Part shown: piece by piece, positions 27,812 to 43,498 of the stretch
How positions within the stretch are numbered: position 1 is the first letter of the stretch
Layout: each line of letters begins with the position of its first letter
From: Oligoflexia bacterium
Lineage (GTDB): Bacteria; Bdellovibrionota; UBA1018
NCBI GenBank assembly: GCA_903898645.1
Contig: CAIUGE010000057.1
Location: forward strand, 1 to 46,790
Reading direction: 5' to 3'
DNA length: 46,790 nucleotides
Notes under the pieces: model-generated
Told to the model about the DNA's origin: nothing
The model's database searches: none
Seen by the model: only the letters and a program-made list of their open reading frames with translations
Translations under genes and position numbers: made by a program

Positions 27812-28741
27812 ATGCTATGGCTTTTTGCTCTTCTCTCTAGTACGCAAGCAGGACTCCTTATCGATAAGCTGGCTGCATCCATCAACAAAAATAGCATCTT
27901 GCAATCAGATGTTCTAGCATTTCGATCGACATTCAATCTCCGCATGCAACTGGATCCACTCCTCAGTGGTACAGCTCTCGGGAAGCAAGGCGCCCAGAGC
28001 TCAGATGCAGCCATCCTCGAATTTTTAATTGAGGAGGCCCTCATTCAGGAAATCTACCCATCCACGCCCAGCGAAGTTGAGCAGGAAATTGCAGCCATTG
28101 AAGCTGCGAATCAGACTGACCGCAAGAGCCTCGAGCAAGCTCTTGCAGCGCAGAACTTTACCTTTAGCCAGTACCACACCCTGATTGGCACTATTTTGGC
28201 AAAAAGGTCCCTTGTTGATCGAGAAATTAGACAAAAAGTAGCTATTACAGATACCGACCTCAAAAACTATTTCTACAACCACTATGTAAAAAAAACAAGC
28301 ACTCCCCGATCCTTCCATATCCAGCTCTTGCTCCTGTCAGCAGATCGGTTCAAATCAAAGGCCTTGGCATTAACTGCCATAACCCGTGCCTTCAATGAGC
28401 TTCGATCGGGAGAATCTTTCGAGCAGGTTGCAAGGAACACAGGAGAAGATGCATCAAAAACGGATCTTGGTTATCTGACCGAAGATCACATGACGCATGA
28501 AATTCGTGAAAAGCTTGCCAAAATGGAGATTGGTGACATCAGCCCTATTTTTACGGTCGACGAGGGCACACAGTATGCAATCGTCAAGCTCAAGGATATT
28601 AAAATTGATAATGAAGAGCAATTTGGAAAATTGCGCGATCAGATCCGATCTGAACTCAGTGAAAAAGAATTCCAGCGCCATATTCAGCTTTGGCTCGAAA
28701 AACAAAAAGAACAAGCGGCCATTCACCGATCAAAGGGGTAA
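27812..28741 (+). CDS. SurA-like periplasmic chaperone / peptidyl-prolyl isomerase
   Basis: This is a 309-residue protein with signal peptide MLWLFALLSSTQA. The SurA_N-like region includes INKNSILQSDV and LIEEALIQE. It has a single parvulin domain with RSFHIQLLLL, FEQVARNTGEDASKTDLGYL and TQYAIVKLKDIK. E. coli SurA has two such domains and about 430 residues, so this is a one-domain form. The conserved His is kept in the FHI motif. It sits directly after the other PpiC gene and three bases before the phosphomutase gene, suggesting one transcript. No good ribosome site is seen before the ATG. Confidence 0.85.
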   Translation: MLWLFALLSSTQAGLLIDKLAASINKNSILQSDVLAFRSTFNLRMQLDPLLSGTALGKQGAQSSDAAILEFLIEEALIQEIYPSTPSEVEQEIAAIEAANQTDRKSLEQALAAQNFTFSQYHTLIGTILAKRSLVDREIRQKVAITDTDLKNYFYNHYVKKTSTPRSFHIQLLLLSADRFKSKALALTAITRAFNELRSGESFEQVARNTGEDASKTDLGYLTEDHMTHEIREKLAKMEIGDISPIFTVDEGTQYAIVKLKDIKIDNEEQFGKLRDQIRSELSEKEFQRHIQLWLEKQKEQAAIHRSKG

Positions 28742-28744
28742 AAC

Positions 28745-30091
28745 ATGTCCATTTTCCGGGAATATGATATCAGAGGGCTTGCAGGCAGCGAACTGAATAA
28801 CGATTTCGCCTTTCAATTGGGCAGAGCGCTCTGCCGATTTCTTGGGCCTGGCCCCCACACACTCGGCATTGGCCGAGACTGCCGTTTGACAAGTGACGCC
28901 TATGCTGTAGCGCTAGCCTCAGGCATTTTTTATGAAAAAAGCGAAGCCATTGACCTTGGGATGTGCCCAACACCTGGCACCTATTTTGCTGCCTGGACGC
29001 GTCCTTATGATGCCACCGTTATGGTCACAGGATCGCACAATCCAGCTGAGTATAATGGCTTTAAAATATCTCTAGGGAAGCAAAGTCTCTACGGTGCAGA
29101 GCTGCAAAGATTACAAACAATGCTTCCTAGCGATACGGTTATTTTTTCTCATCCTGCACCACAGGATTTTATCACTCAGGCCTATGAAAATTATCTCATT
29201 GCAAGCACGCCCCTCAATTTTACAGGTCTCCGAGTTGTTGTAGACGCTGGCAATGGAGCCGCTTCCCTGGCAGCGCCTCGCGTCCTCACGCGCCTTGGCG
29301 CAGACGTCATTCCTCTTTTCTGCGAGCCGGACGGGCGCTTCCCAAACCACCATCCTGACCCAACAGTGCCTGAAAACATGCAAGCTCTTATCAAAGCAGT
29401 CAAAGAGCACAAAGCCCACTGTGGCATCGCTTTTGATGGCGATGCTGACCGCATCGGCGTTGTTGATGAAACCGGTAGAATTCTCTATGGTGACGAACTC
29501 ATGATTCTCTTCGCGCGTCACGTCCTGAAACAAAATCCAGGCGCAACGATCATGTCTGAAGTCAAATCAAGCATGACACTTTATGATGCAATTCAACAAG
29601 CCGGCGGCAATGCCCTCATGTGGAAAACAGGCCACTCTCTGATTAAGGCAAAAATGAAGGAAACAGGTGCGCTGCTTGCAGGCGAAATGTCTGGGCATAT
29701 ATTTTTTGCAGATCGCTCCTTTGGCTATGATGACGCTCTCTATGCTGCCATCAGACTCCTTGAGATTATGACAGACAACCCAATCCTCTCGCGCCATTTT
29801 GATGGGATTCCAAAAACATTTTCGACACCTGAAATACGCGTTGATTGCGCAGATGACAAAAAATTCATCATTGTCGAAAAACTCCAAGCGCTCGTACGCA
29901 CGGAACATCCTGAGCTGACCATGCTGACTATAGATGGAGCGAGGATTTCTTTCCCTGATGGCTGGGGACTTGTCCGCGCATCCAACACACAGCCTGTGAT
30001 TGTTATGCGCTTTGAAGCCTTATCTGCTGCGCGTTTAAATGAAATCGAGCATTTTGTGCGCGCACTTGGAGCGCGCTGTGGCCTCGCCTGA
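28745..30091 (+). CDS. Phosphomannomutase / phosphoglucomutase (AlgC/ManB type)
   Basis: This is a cytosolic sugar phosphomutase of the alpha-D-phosphohexomutase superfamily, with 448 residues. AAGGGG precedes the ATG. The catalytic phosphoserine loop is VTGSHNPAEYNG (S97), the metal-binding loop is DGDADRIG, the sugar-specificity loop is GEMSGH, and the phosphate-binding loop is RASNTQP. The GEMSGH loop fits dual glucose/mannose enzymes. It probably supplies hexose-1-phosphates for surface polysaccharide or glycan synthesis. Its 3' end overlaps the uvrA start by 14 bases. Confidence 0.93.
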   Translation: MSIFREYDIRGLAGSELNNDFAFQLGRALCRFLGPGPHTLGIGRDCRLTSDAYAVALASGIFYEKSEAIDLGMCPTPGTYFAAWTRPYDATVMVTGSHNPAEYNGFKISLGKQSLYGAELQRLQTMLPSDTVIFSHPAPQDFITQAYENYLIASTPLNFTGLRVVVDAGNGAASLAAPRVLTRLGADVIPLFCEPDGRFPNHHPDPTVPENMQALIKAVKEHKAHCGIAFDGDADRIGVVDETGRILYGDELMILFARHVLKQNPGATIMSEVKSSMTLYDAIQQAGGNALMWKTGHSLIKAKMKETGALLAGEMSGHIFFADRSFGYDDALYAAIRLLEIMTDNPILSRHFDGIPKTFSTPEIRVDCADDKKFIIVEKLQALVRTEHPELTMLTIDGARISFPDGWGLVRASNTQPVIVMRFEALSAARLNEIEHFVRALGARCGLA

Positions 30092-32462
30092 TACGATCCA
30101 GCTCCGTGGCGTCCGTGTCCACAATCTGAAAAATATTGATGTTGCAATCCCTCGGAATGCCATTACCGTTATTACCGGCGTCTCAGGCTCAGGAAAATCC
30201 TCTCTCGCATTTGATACTATCTATGCCGAAGGACAAAGACGGTACATGGAGAGTTTATCCCTCTATGCACGGAGCTACTTCCATCAACTTGAGCGGCCCG
30301 ATTGTGATAGCATCTCAGGCCTCAGTCCCTCCATCGCTTTAGCACAAAAAACACGAAGTGAAAATCCTCGCTCCACTGTAGGAACAATGACTGAGGTGCT
30401 TGATTATATACGCATCGCCTATGTCCATAGCGCTGATCTGCAATGCCCCCACTGTGGCTCCTGCATTTCCACCCAATCAGAAGAAGCGATTATTAAAAAA
30501 ATAAACGCTTACCCGCCCGGCACAAAGCTTACCTTCCTCGCGCCTCTTGCCGTGCAGCGAAAAGGAGGATTTGAAAAAGAACTCAAAGCACTGCAAAAAG
30601 CTGGCTACCTTCGTATTGAAGTAGACGGACAAATCTCTGGCCTTGATATCACGCTGAATAAAAAGATCAAACACACCATTTCTGTCCTTATCGATCGTCT
30701 GATTGTGCGTGGTGAGGATCAAACAGCAAGAATCCGCGAGGGCGTCCATGCAAGTCTCATGCTTGGCAAGCAGATGATGCTCCTGCGCGCTAACCAGGAA
30801 GAAGCTCTTCTTTCTCTCAAATCTGCCTGCTGTGGCATCAGCTACCCCGACCCAGAACCTCGGCTTTTTTCTTTTAATAGCCCTATTGGCTGGTGCCGCA
30901 TCTGCGAGGGCCTTGGTTGCGACAGCTGTGTGTATACGCGATTGCGCCCTGAAAGCTCATCCTATGTACTCGCAGGCCGCCCTATTGCATCTGTCACCGA
31001 ACTCACTATCGATGAGGCACTCGATTTTTTTCAGCTCTTACCACATCCAGAACTTTTCCATGATCTTTTCCAGACTATTATCAATAAACTCGCATGCATG
31101 CAGCAATTGGGTTGCGGGTACCTCCAGCTGAATCGCTCAGCAGACAGCCTCTCAAGTGGAGAAAGCCAACGCCTTCGACTTGCGACCCAATTAGGCTCTC
31201 ACCTTGTCGGCGTTACCTATATTCTAGATGAACCAAGCATTGGCCTCCATCCTAACGATCACCACCGTATCCTAAAAGCACTCGCAGACCTCCGCGATGC
31301 AGGGAATACGGTCATTATTGTTGAGCACGATAAAGACACCATGCTGGCAGCTGACACCATTATTGATATGGGTCCAGGCGCCGGCACATTAGGCGGCGAC
31401 GTCATTGCCTCAGGACCCCTTCGTGCCTTTATGCAAGAAAACACCGTCACTGCGCGCTACCTGCGAGGCGATTACACCATTGCATTGCAACCAAAACGGC
31501 CCATTGACCGCATGCTCAAAATAAAAAACATCAATACCCATACGCTCAGTAATGTTGCAATCCAAATACCCCTCGGGGCCCTGACCTTTATTACAGGCGT
31601 TTCAGGCGCAGGCAAAAGCTCCCTTATGGACTATGTCGCTGACGCTCTGCATACACATCTCGAAAGAAAACCGCACCCTGGCCTTTCCGGGTGCCTCGAC
31701 ATTGATGCCCTCCTTGCTATCGATCAATCACCTATTGGAAAAAATGCACGCTCCAACCCCGCAACCTATACAGGCCTTTTTGGTTTTATTCGAGACTATT
31801 TCGCAGCCCTTCCTGAAAGCTGTATCCGAGGCTTTAGTGCCTCCCGCTTCTCTGCAAACCGCTCAGGTGGTCGATGTGACACCTGTGAAGGTCTAGGCGT
31901 GCAAAAAGTCAGTATGCATTTTCTCCCAGAGGCGTCCATTCAATGCCCAACATGTCTTGGTAAACGCTATAATCCAGCGACACTCGAAGTACGTATCAAA
32001 AATCTCAGCATTGCCGATGTCCTAGAATTATCCGTTGATGAAGCGCGCCTCATTTTTGAAGCCATTCCCTTGATCCGCCGCCGTCTTGACACCCTCCACG
32101 ACGTAGGACTTGGGTACCTCAAACTCACCCAATCACGTCTCTCAGGCGGCGAGGCCCAGCGATTAAAATTAGCCCGCGAATTATCCAAGAAATTTGCCGG
32201 CCACACGCTCTATATCCTCGATGAACCCACAACGGGACTCCACATCCAGGATATCCAAAAACTCGTCACCATCTTACAAAAACTCGTTGATCACAACAAT
32301 ACTGTCATCGTGATTGAGCATGCAGCAGAGATGATTCGCAGTGCCGACTACGTCATTGATCTCGGTCCCGGAGGAGGCATCCACGGCGGCAAAGTCATTG
32401 CAACAGGTCGACCCCAGGATATTCGCAATAATCCCGCTAGCATTACTGGCAGATACCTCTAA
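30078..32462 (+). CDS. uvrA: UvrABC excinuclease subunit A, compact form
   Basis: This is the DNA-damage recognition ATPase of nucleotide excision repair. I use GTG 30078, preceded by TTGGAG; a longer in-frame ATG lies inside the phosphomutase gene. The 794 residues contain two ABC cassettes with Walker A GVSGSGKSS and GVSGAGKSS, signatures LSSGESQRLRLA and LSGGEAQRLKLA, and Walker B YILDEPSIGL and YILDEPTTGL. A UvrB-binding-like region and a C-terminal zinc module (CDTCEGLG, CPTCLGKRY) are present. In the first half, CRICEGLGCDSC (C273, C276, C281, C284) joins segments that in E. coli UvrA are separated by roughly 115 residues. Total length is about 150 less than usual. Confidence 0.95.
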   Translation: MASPDTIQLRGVRVHNLKNIDVAIPRNAITVITGVSGSGKSSLAFDTIYAEGQRRYMESLSLYARSYFHQLERPDCDSISGLSPSIALAQKTRSENPRSTVGTMTEVLDYIRIAYVHSADLQCPHCGSCISTQSEEAIIKKINAYPPGTKLTFLAPLAVQRKGGFEKELKALQKAGYLRIEVDGQISGLDITLNKKIKHTISVLIDRLIVRGEDQTARIREGVHASLMLGKQMMLLRANQEEALLSLKSACCGISYPDPEPRLFSFNSPIGWCRICEGLGCDSCVYTRLRPESSSYVLAGRPIASVTELTIDEALDFFQLLPHPELFHDLFQTIINKLACMQQLGCGYLQLNRSADSLSSGESQRLRLATQLGSHLVGVTYILDEPSIGLHPNDHHRILKALADLRDAGNTVIIVEHDKDTMLAADTIIDMGPGAGTLGGDVIASGPLRAFMQENTVTARYLRGDYTIALQPKRPIDRMLKIKNINTHTLSNVAIQIPLGALTFITGVSGAGKSSLMDYVADALHTHLERKPHPGLSGCLDIDALLAIDQSPIGKNARSNPATYTGLFGFIRDYFAALPESCIRGFSASRFSANRSGGRCDTCEGLGVQKVSMHFLPEASIQCPTCLGKRYNPATLEVRIKNLSIADVLELSVDEARLIFEAIPLIRRRLDTLHDVGLGYLKLTQSRLSGGEAQRLKLARELSKKFAGHTLYILDEPTTGLHIQDIQKLVTILQKLVDHNNTVIVIEHAAEMIRSADYVIDLGPGGGIHGGKVIATGRPQDIRNNPASITGRYL

Positions 32463-32488
32463 AAGGCCCCATTGTTACAACCAATATT

Positions 32489-33106
32489 TCAGAACACTAA
32501 AAAAGACATCGAATTCGTATTATCAACCAATGCGCCATTTGAAAAATGTTGAAGGTATAATCCCGACTGAGTTAATCCGAAATACTGCAAAAAATCGTTC
32601 GCATTCATTCTTTGAAACCCAAGCAAGCAACACATTGGAGCACTTGCTAAAGCAGTGCTGAAAATAACATTGTAAGTTCCTCCACTTCTTGTTATCGAAG
32701 CAATATTGTACGAATTAATAATTACTATACTACTACCATTCCAATAAAATTGCGCAGCGGCCTTCGGAAGTGGGAACCCAGTTAAGCCAGCCCCACTTCC
32801 AATAAAAGAAGTGGCACTGACGCTTCCACTGACATCGAGTGCATGCGCAGGTGCTGAACTCCCAATCCCAACTGACCCAGTAGCAAAATAAATGTTTGAA
32901 GAGCTCGTCACCCAAGGACTACTGACAGTGCTTGACAGTGCGCTTGTGATAGTCGCAAAATTTCCCATCATTTGGCTCGCCGAGATCGGGCTCCCTGCTG
33001 TAAAGCTATAGGGCAACGTCACTAAGGTCGCATGTGCCGAAAATACAGAAAAAAAGCAGATCAGTATTGTGCTACGTGTTGTCACCGTGTGTGCGTGTAT
33101 ATTCAT
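32489..33106 (-). CDS. Exported fibre-like surface protein
   Basis: This is a 205-residue protein with signal peptide ending FFSVFSAHA. AGAGGG lies nine bases before the ATG. It contains a repeat-type motif common in tail-fibre or surface-fibre proteins (VGIGSSAPAHALDVSGS, then SFIGSGAGLTGF). The C-terminal part is a beta-rich, hydrophobic region with two adjacent cysteines (APMCCLLGF). Such proteins are frequent in Bdellovibrio-like genomes, which I state from memory. It lies 56 bases downstream of the glycosyltransferase and converges with uvrA. Function is unknown; an adhesin or fibre role is inference. Confidence 0.7.
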   Translation of the reverse strand: MNIHAHTVTTRSTILICFFSVFSAHATLVTLPYSFTAGSPISASQMMGNFATITSALSSTVSSPWVTSSSNIYFATGSVGIGSSAPAHALDVSGSVSATSFIGSGAGLTGFPLPKAAAQFYWNGSSIVIINSYNIASITRSGGTYNVIFSTALASAPMCCLLGFQRMNANDFLQYFGLTQSGLYLQHFSNGALVDNTNSMSFLVF

Positions 33107-33162
33107 AATGCACTACCCTCTTCCGACCAGCAACGTAACACTTGCTCACGCGCACCTCAACC

Positions 33163-34518
33163 TCAATAAGCAGGACAGGATCCAGACTGAGGTCTTTGAT
33201 ACACGCTCAACGCACCTGCCTGTAATGCCGTTTTTTCCCAACCTGATAGCGCAGCATCACTTACAAGCAGTACATGGTCTTCATTGTCCGGAATTGCATT
33301 TGGCTGGATCACATAAGGATCCCAGGGAGTTAACCATGATCCTATAGCAAGCCCAAACCAAGACGAAAAGACAGGCTCTGAAAGGTAGATTCGGTGAATA
33401 CCATGACAGTTTTTAGCGGCTTTCCTGAGCAATTGACGTTTTGGATCTAAGTAATAATCACCCTGAATATGTAGCGGTAAAAATACCATTGCGAGACTGA
33501 TGAGGAACAATATGCCAATGAGGCATTTTTCAATATATTTTTCCCAAACAAGCGTCCATCGGTACAAGAGTGTGCTCGTTGTGATGGCAGCAAATGGAAA
33601 AAAAGGCACAAGATAATGCTCTAAAAAATTCCCCACAATGCCATAACCACCCATAATACAAAGACCCATCAAAAATGCTAATCGCTCTGCAATCGATGCT
33701 GAGCGTCCTTGGGCAAGAGCTGCCATGCCATAGAATGGAAGCCATGGCCAGTAGCCGCGCGCAAGAATACGCCATGGTTCAAGCAGATCATGCAATAAAT
33801 GCGTCCCACCTAAACGATTACGAACTGATTCTACCCAGTAGTGCTGGAGATAATGCCCACCATCACAAAAGATAATCCAAAGAAGCAAAGGAAGTATAGC
33901 GCCAAGTGCAGCTGGCAGCACCCATCGGTATGAGCGGTACCACAAAGCCATACCAAGACTTATGGCAACTAAAGCAAGAATAGGCATCCCTTTTGTAAGA
34001 AATCCTAAACTCATAGCAAGCCCCAGAACGAATCCGTACAGCTGAGGAAAATTTTTTTCCGTCACAAGCACCAGCAACACAAACCCACCTAAGACAAACC
34101 AAAGGGTCAAGAAACCATCGAGCATGGGCATGGGTGCAAATTTAATATACCGTGTCGAACTCAGGAGTATAAAGGCTGCCAAAAATCCACTCCAGGCAGA
34201 TTTAGTGATTTTTTTCGACCAAAGGTAGGTCAAATAGAGTGTCGCAAGAGCAAAGAGATAGGGGAAAATTTTTGCTGTCAGCTCATTGATCACACCTGTG
34301 AGTTTAAAACCAAGAGCAAGCAGCCAGATAGCAAGAGGCGGGTGCTGGTAGAAATTTGAATAAGCTTGCTGGGTGTAGTGGAGCGTACTCCAATCCCCTG
34401 ACTGAATGATATGACGCGCAAGCCCTACATACGTCATTGCATCCATACTAAATTCTATCTCTGAGCTTTGTCCCCAAAACAGAATAACGCTAAGCCAAAA
34501 AATAATACCGTATTTCAT
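33163..34518 (-). CDS. Membrane glycosyltransferase of the PMT/ArnT (GT-C) type
   Basis: This is a 451-residue protein with about ten membrane helices. It matches the dolichyl-phosphate-mannose / 4-amino-arabinose transferase superfamily: an early loop aspartate in MDAMTYVGLARHI, the HPPLAIWLLALGFKLTG motif, and a second loop with APMPMLDGFLTLW. Such enzymes transfer a sugar from a lipid-linked donor to protein or lipid A outside the cytoplasmic membrane. The substrate cannot be told from sequence. It follows the atpE terminator almost at once; the U-tract ends one base before the ATG, and no ribosome site is evident. The next gene encodes an exported fibre-like protein, a possible acceptor. 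Confidence 0.83.
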   Translation of the reverse strand: MKYGIIFWLSVILFWGQSSEIEFSMDAMTYVGLARHIIQSGDWSTLHYTQQAYSNFYQHPPLAIWLLALGFKLTGVINELTAKIFPYLFALATLYLTYLWSKKITKSAWSGFLAAFILLSSTRYIKFAPMPMLDGFLTLWFVLGGFVLLVLVTEKNFPQLYGFVLGLAMSLGFLTKGMPILALVAISLGMALWYRSYRWVLPAALGAILPLLLWIIFCDGGHYLQHYWVESVRNRLGGTHLLHDLLEPWRILARGYWPWLPFYGMAALAQGRSASIAERLAFLMGLCIMGGYGIVGNFLEHYLVPFFPFAAITTSTLLYRWTLVWEKYIEKCLIGILFLISLAMVFLPLHIQGDYYLDPKRQLLRKAAKNCHGIHRIYLSEPVFSSWFGLAIGSWLTPWDPYVIQPNAIPDNEDHVLLVSDAALSGWEKTALQAGALSVYQRPQSGSCPAY

Positions 34519-34564
34519 AAAAAAAAGACTTTTCAGGCTCTTCCCAAAGAGAAGAGCCTGAAAA
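34519..34564 (-). terminator. Rho-independent terminator after atpE
   Basis: A perfect 14-bp inverted repeat (arms 34530-34543 and 34551-34564, seven-base loop) is followed on the minus strand by a run of eight T. It lies just after the atpE stop and directly before the glycosyltransferase ATG, so it should separate the ATP synthase transcript from the next gene. Confidence 0.9.
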
Positions 34565-34567
34565 AGA

Positions 34568-34864
34568 CTAGGATATCAATTTATAGGCAATAACAAATGC
34601 ATAAATCACAAGAGACTCAATCAGCGCAATACTCAGCATAAAAGGCACAAAAACCTTCGCCTGAGGATTACGAGATAAGCCGTCAAGTGCAGATGCGGCA
34701 GCCTTAGACTGACCCATAGCTCCACCAACAACAGCAATGCCAATGGCAAATGCTGCAGCAATGGATGTATACGGATCCTTCGTGGCACCTTCTGATGCAA
34801 AGGCCATTTGTGAAACAAAAGAACTTCCAACTGCTACCCATAATAGGTTGCATACAAAACGCAT
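34568..34864 (-). CDS. atpE: ATP synthase F0 subunit c with cleavable-looking N-terminus
   Basis: This is the rotor-ring proteolipid of ATP synthase. The ATG at 34864 is preceded by AGGAGGAG; the longer upstream frame is not needed. The 98 residues start with a signal-like segment ending AFA-SEG, then the usual two helices with the polar loop SRNPQA. The ion-carrying glutamate is E83 in LIESLVIYAF. Q52 in the first helix, with E83, S84 and Y88, resembles the sodium-binding pattern of Ilyobacter-type c subunits, though the residues flanking E83 differ (L81, L85). It lies 11 bases after atpB. Confidence 0.93.
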   Translation of the reverse strand: MRFVCNLLWVAVGSSFVSQMAFASEGATKDPYTSIAAAFAIGIAVVGGAMGQSKAAASALDGLSRNPQAKVFVPFMLSIALIESLVIYAFVIAYKLIS

Positions 34865-34875
34865 TTTATCTCCTC

Positions 34876-35586
34876 CTAATGCTCTTCGTGTACAGTCGCT
34901 AACGAAATATAGACCATTGTCATAAGACAAAAGACAAAGGTCTGGACAAAGGCTACAAACACCCCTAACCCGTAAAAAAGTACAGGCAGGAGTATCGGAA
35001 CCAAACTATTAAAAATTTCTAAAACTAAATGATCACCATAAATATTTCCTCGTAAACGCATAGCAAGCGAGAAAGGACGCACAAGGTGCGAGACAAGCTC
35101 AATCACAAACATGATGGGCGAAAGAATAAGTAATGGTCCAAAAAAATGTTTAAGATACCCAATACCGTGCTCATAAAAACCACGCGCATTATAAAAGAAG
35201 AAGACCGTCATGCCCAAAGCAAAGGTCGTATTCATATCCTCTGTCGCTGGCAGTATGCCCGGAACAAGCCCAACAATATTTGATAAAAAGATAAAAAGAA
35301 AAAAGGTACCTACAATAGGAAAATAGGTCGCAGCATCATGCTCCCCAATAACAAGCTCGGTCAGTTCGTAGATCTTTTCTGCTATAATGTCAGCACTATT
35401 GAAAAAAGTGATCGAATCCGAAGGAACAAGTGCGCCCTCACTTTGACGCATCGCTCTATTGACCATAGCACCTGCTACGGTACCAAGTACAATGAGCAGC
35501 ACGGACACAAGGATCGTCATTGCCGTATGATTAGGCAAAGTATTGATCCATGGAATGTAAGAAATAAGTTGAATACCGTCGTGCAT
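34876..35586 (-). CDS. atpB: ATP synthase F0 subunit a
   Basis: This is the stator subunit that forms the ion half-channels against the c ring, with 236 residues. The essential arginine lies in the conserved helix VRPFSLAMRLRGN, and the C-terminal helix VAFVQTFVFCLMTMVYI is typical. GAGGAG sits eight bases before the ATG. It forms a two-gene unit with atpE. The catalytic F1 genes and subunit b are not in the window, so the ATP synthase genes are split on the chromosome. Confidence 0.95.
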   Translation of the reverse strand: MHDGIQLISYIPWINTLPNHTAMTILVSVLLIVLGTVAGAMVNRAMRQSEGALVPSDSITFFNSADIIAEKIYELTELVIGEHDAATYFPIVGTFFLFIFLSNIVGLVPGILPATEDMNTTFALGMTVFFFYNARGFYEHGIGYLKHFFGPLLILSPIMFVIELVSHLVRPFSLAMRLRGNIYGDHLVLEIFNSLVPILLPVLFYGLGVFVAFVQTFVFCLMTMVYISLATVHEEH

Positions 35587-36431
35587 TCCTGAAGCTCCTC
35601 AGTATAATTCTGATGAACCCTACCAAAACAGTATTCAAAATGCCAGCACTTCTTTACCGTTCGTGATCAGGTCCATTCATACGCTGTTTTTTATGGGCCA
35701 TCCGCTCCCGTATCCGCTCTATACGCTTTTTGACCAAGGAATCAGGAGAAAGGAGCATAAGGGTAGCAATCGCCTGATCAAGCCGGCCAAGCGCCTCATA
35801 GCTACTGGCTTCACCAAAACGCGCATCATAGACGATCTGAGCGTCCTGGGCACTGCCTGCCATCTGATAGGCCTTTACTACCTGCTCAAAACCTATACCA
35901 CCACCTTCAATACGCTGAGAGTCTCGTGTCGCTTCAACAAAAAGGACATGTGCTTTCTCTAAAAGTGCCTTCTCCTTCATCACAGGCACATCCTGGAGCA
36001 AAAATAGATAGTGTTTTGAGTCATGAAAGCGGCCAAGAAAAAAGGCACTTCGCGCAAGCCGAAAAAGCACCTCGGAGTCTACATCCCCTTTCTCAAGCAT
36101 CAGACTGTAATGGGCGAAGGCCTGCTGATAATCTGCCATGTACTGGTAGTAAATATCCCCCAGTCTATGCTCCGCCTCCCAAACAGCCTGCTCGTGCTTG
36201 CTTCGCTGAATGAACTGGCGAAGTTTGTCAGCAGCCTCCCGGTACTCTTTGACAAAAAGGTGCGTCATCCCAGCTTGATAGAGAGCCCTCTCCCCAAAAG
36301 GTCCGTCTGGATCCTTTTGAAGCACGCGCTCAAACTCAGATAGTGCAGCATTGTATTTTTTGAGCCGCCAAAGCTTCTCGGCAAGAACATAGTGATTCTC
36401 TATGCTGTCACTGTGACACCCAGACAAAACA

Positions 36432-42373
<5,942 letters not shown>

Positions 42374-42377
<4 letters not shown>

Positions 42378-43498
42378 ACGCGCATCGGCATAAGCACATA
42401 AGAATGCTGAGGCACATCCTGGTCCTTAATGATCACAGGCCGAAGCGGATCCTTCAGGTAGACATCAAGTGTTTCTGATGTCATTACAACAAGACACTCG
42501 AGCAAGTACTTTGCATTAAATCCAATCTCCAAAGGCTCCCCATTAAACTGTGCATCCATTTCTTCAACGGCCTCGCCCATATCAGGATTACTTGATGATA
42601 TTTGTAGACCGTCAGCTCGAAGAGCAAGTTTCATTCCTTTGTATTTATCGCTTGCAAGAACACCGACGCGACGAATAGCTGCAGTCAACGCCTGTCTATT
42701 TACAGTCAGTTGAGAAGTATTGTCTTGTGGTATAATTCGATTATAATCAGGAAACTCTCCCTCAATAAGGCGAATAAAAAGATAGTCTGGTCCCACCTTT
42801 GCGAAAATAGTACCTCGCTCTATATGAAGACCTATTTCTTCTTTCCCATCAAGAAGCTTTCGTAATTCAATGATTCCTTTTTTAGGAACTATGACACCAC
42901 GAAAAACATCCCCACCTTGAAGAAGAATTTTTTCATCAATATAAGAAAGTCTATGGCCGTCAGTTGCTGTCATGCGAAAAAAACCGTCACCCTTTGGCTC
43001 TAAATAAATACCGTTGATTTGAATTTTCGTTGAGTCAACTGGTATTGCAAATTGCGTACGGTCAATCATTTTTGCAAGGTGTTTTGCAGATGCAGGAAGA
43101 TAGAGAATATCTTCAAACTGCGGCAAAGCGGGGTAATGCTCAGCTGGAAGACTAACAATAGTAAAGCGTGATTTACCACAAACTATTTCTAATAAGCCCG
43201 TATCTTTCTGACGTAAATCCAGAGTTTGTTCTGGAAGCTCCTTGACTATATCGTGAATATGTTTAGGAGAAACTGTGAGCCTACCGTCGTTACCGGCAAG
43301 AATAGTGACTGATACACGAACGCCTACCTCAAGATCAGTTGAAGCCAAAGACAATATCTTTCCTGATACAGAAAGTAAAATATTACCTAAGATAGCCACT
43401 GTGCTCTTTTTTTCAACTATTGATTGAACTTTTTGTATGCCCTGCAGCAATGTCGTGCGTTCAACCGTTACTTTCAAGCCTTGGTATTCAGATGCCAT
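42374..43498 (-). CDS. dnaN: DNA polymerase III sliding clamp (beta subunit)
   Basis: This is the ring-shaped processivity clamp, with 374 residues and the usual three-domain length. Recognisable segments include KKSTVAILGNILLSVSG near the N-terminus, the PKKGIIELRKLL stretch of domain two, IRLIEGEFPDYNRIIP, and the C-terminal HSYVLMPMRV. It is the first gene leftward from oriC. A GAGAG site lies just before the ATG. Normally dnaA precedes it; here the origin region and unrelated genes do. Confidence 0.97.

Noticed and set aside
30039-30077. A longer uvrA start at ATG 30039.
   Set aside because: The extra residues are unrelated to UvrA and lie in the phosphomutase gene; GTG 30078 has a good ribosome site and matches the family N-terminus.
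35601-35606. A TATACT hexamer on the minus strand just before atpB looked like a -10 promoter element.
   Set aside because: Transcription starting from it would begin inside or after the atpB ribosome-binding site, and no -35 match is seen.
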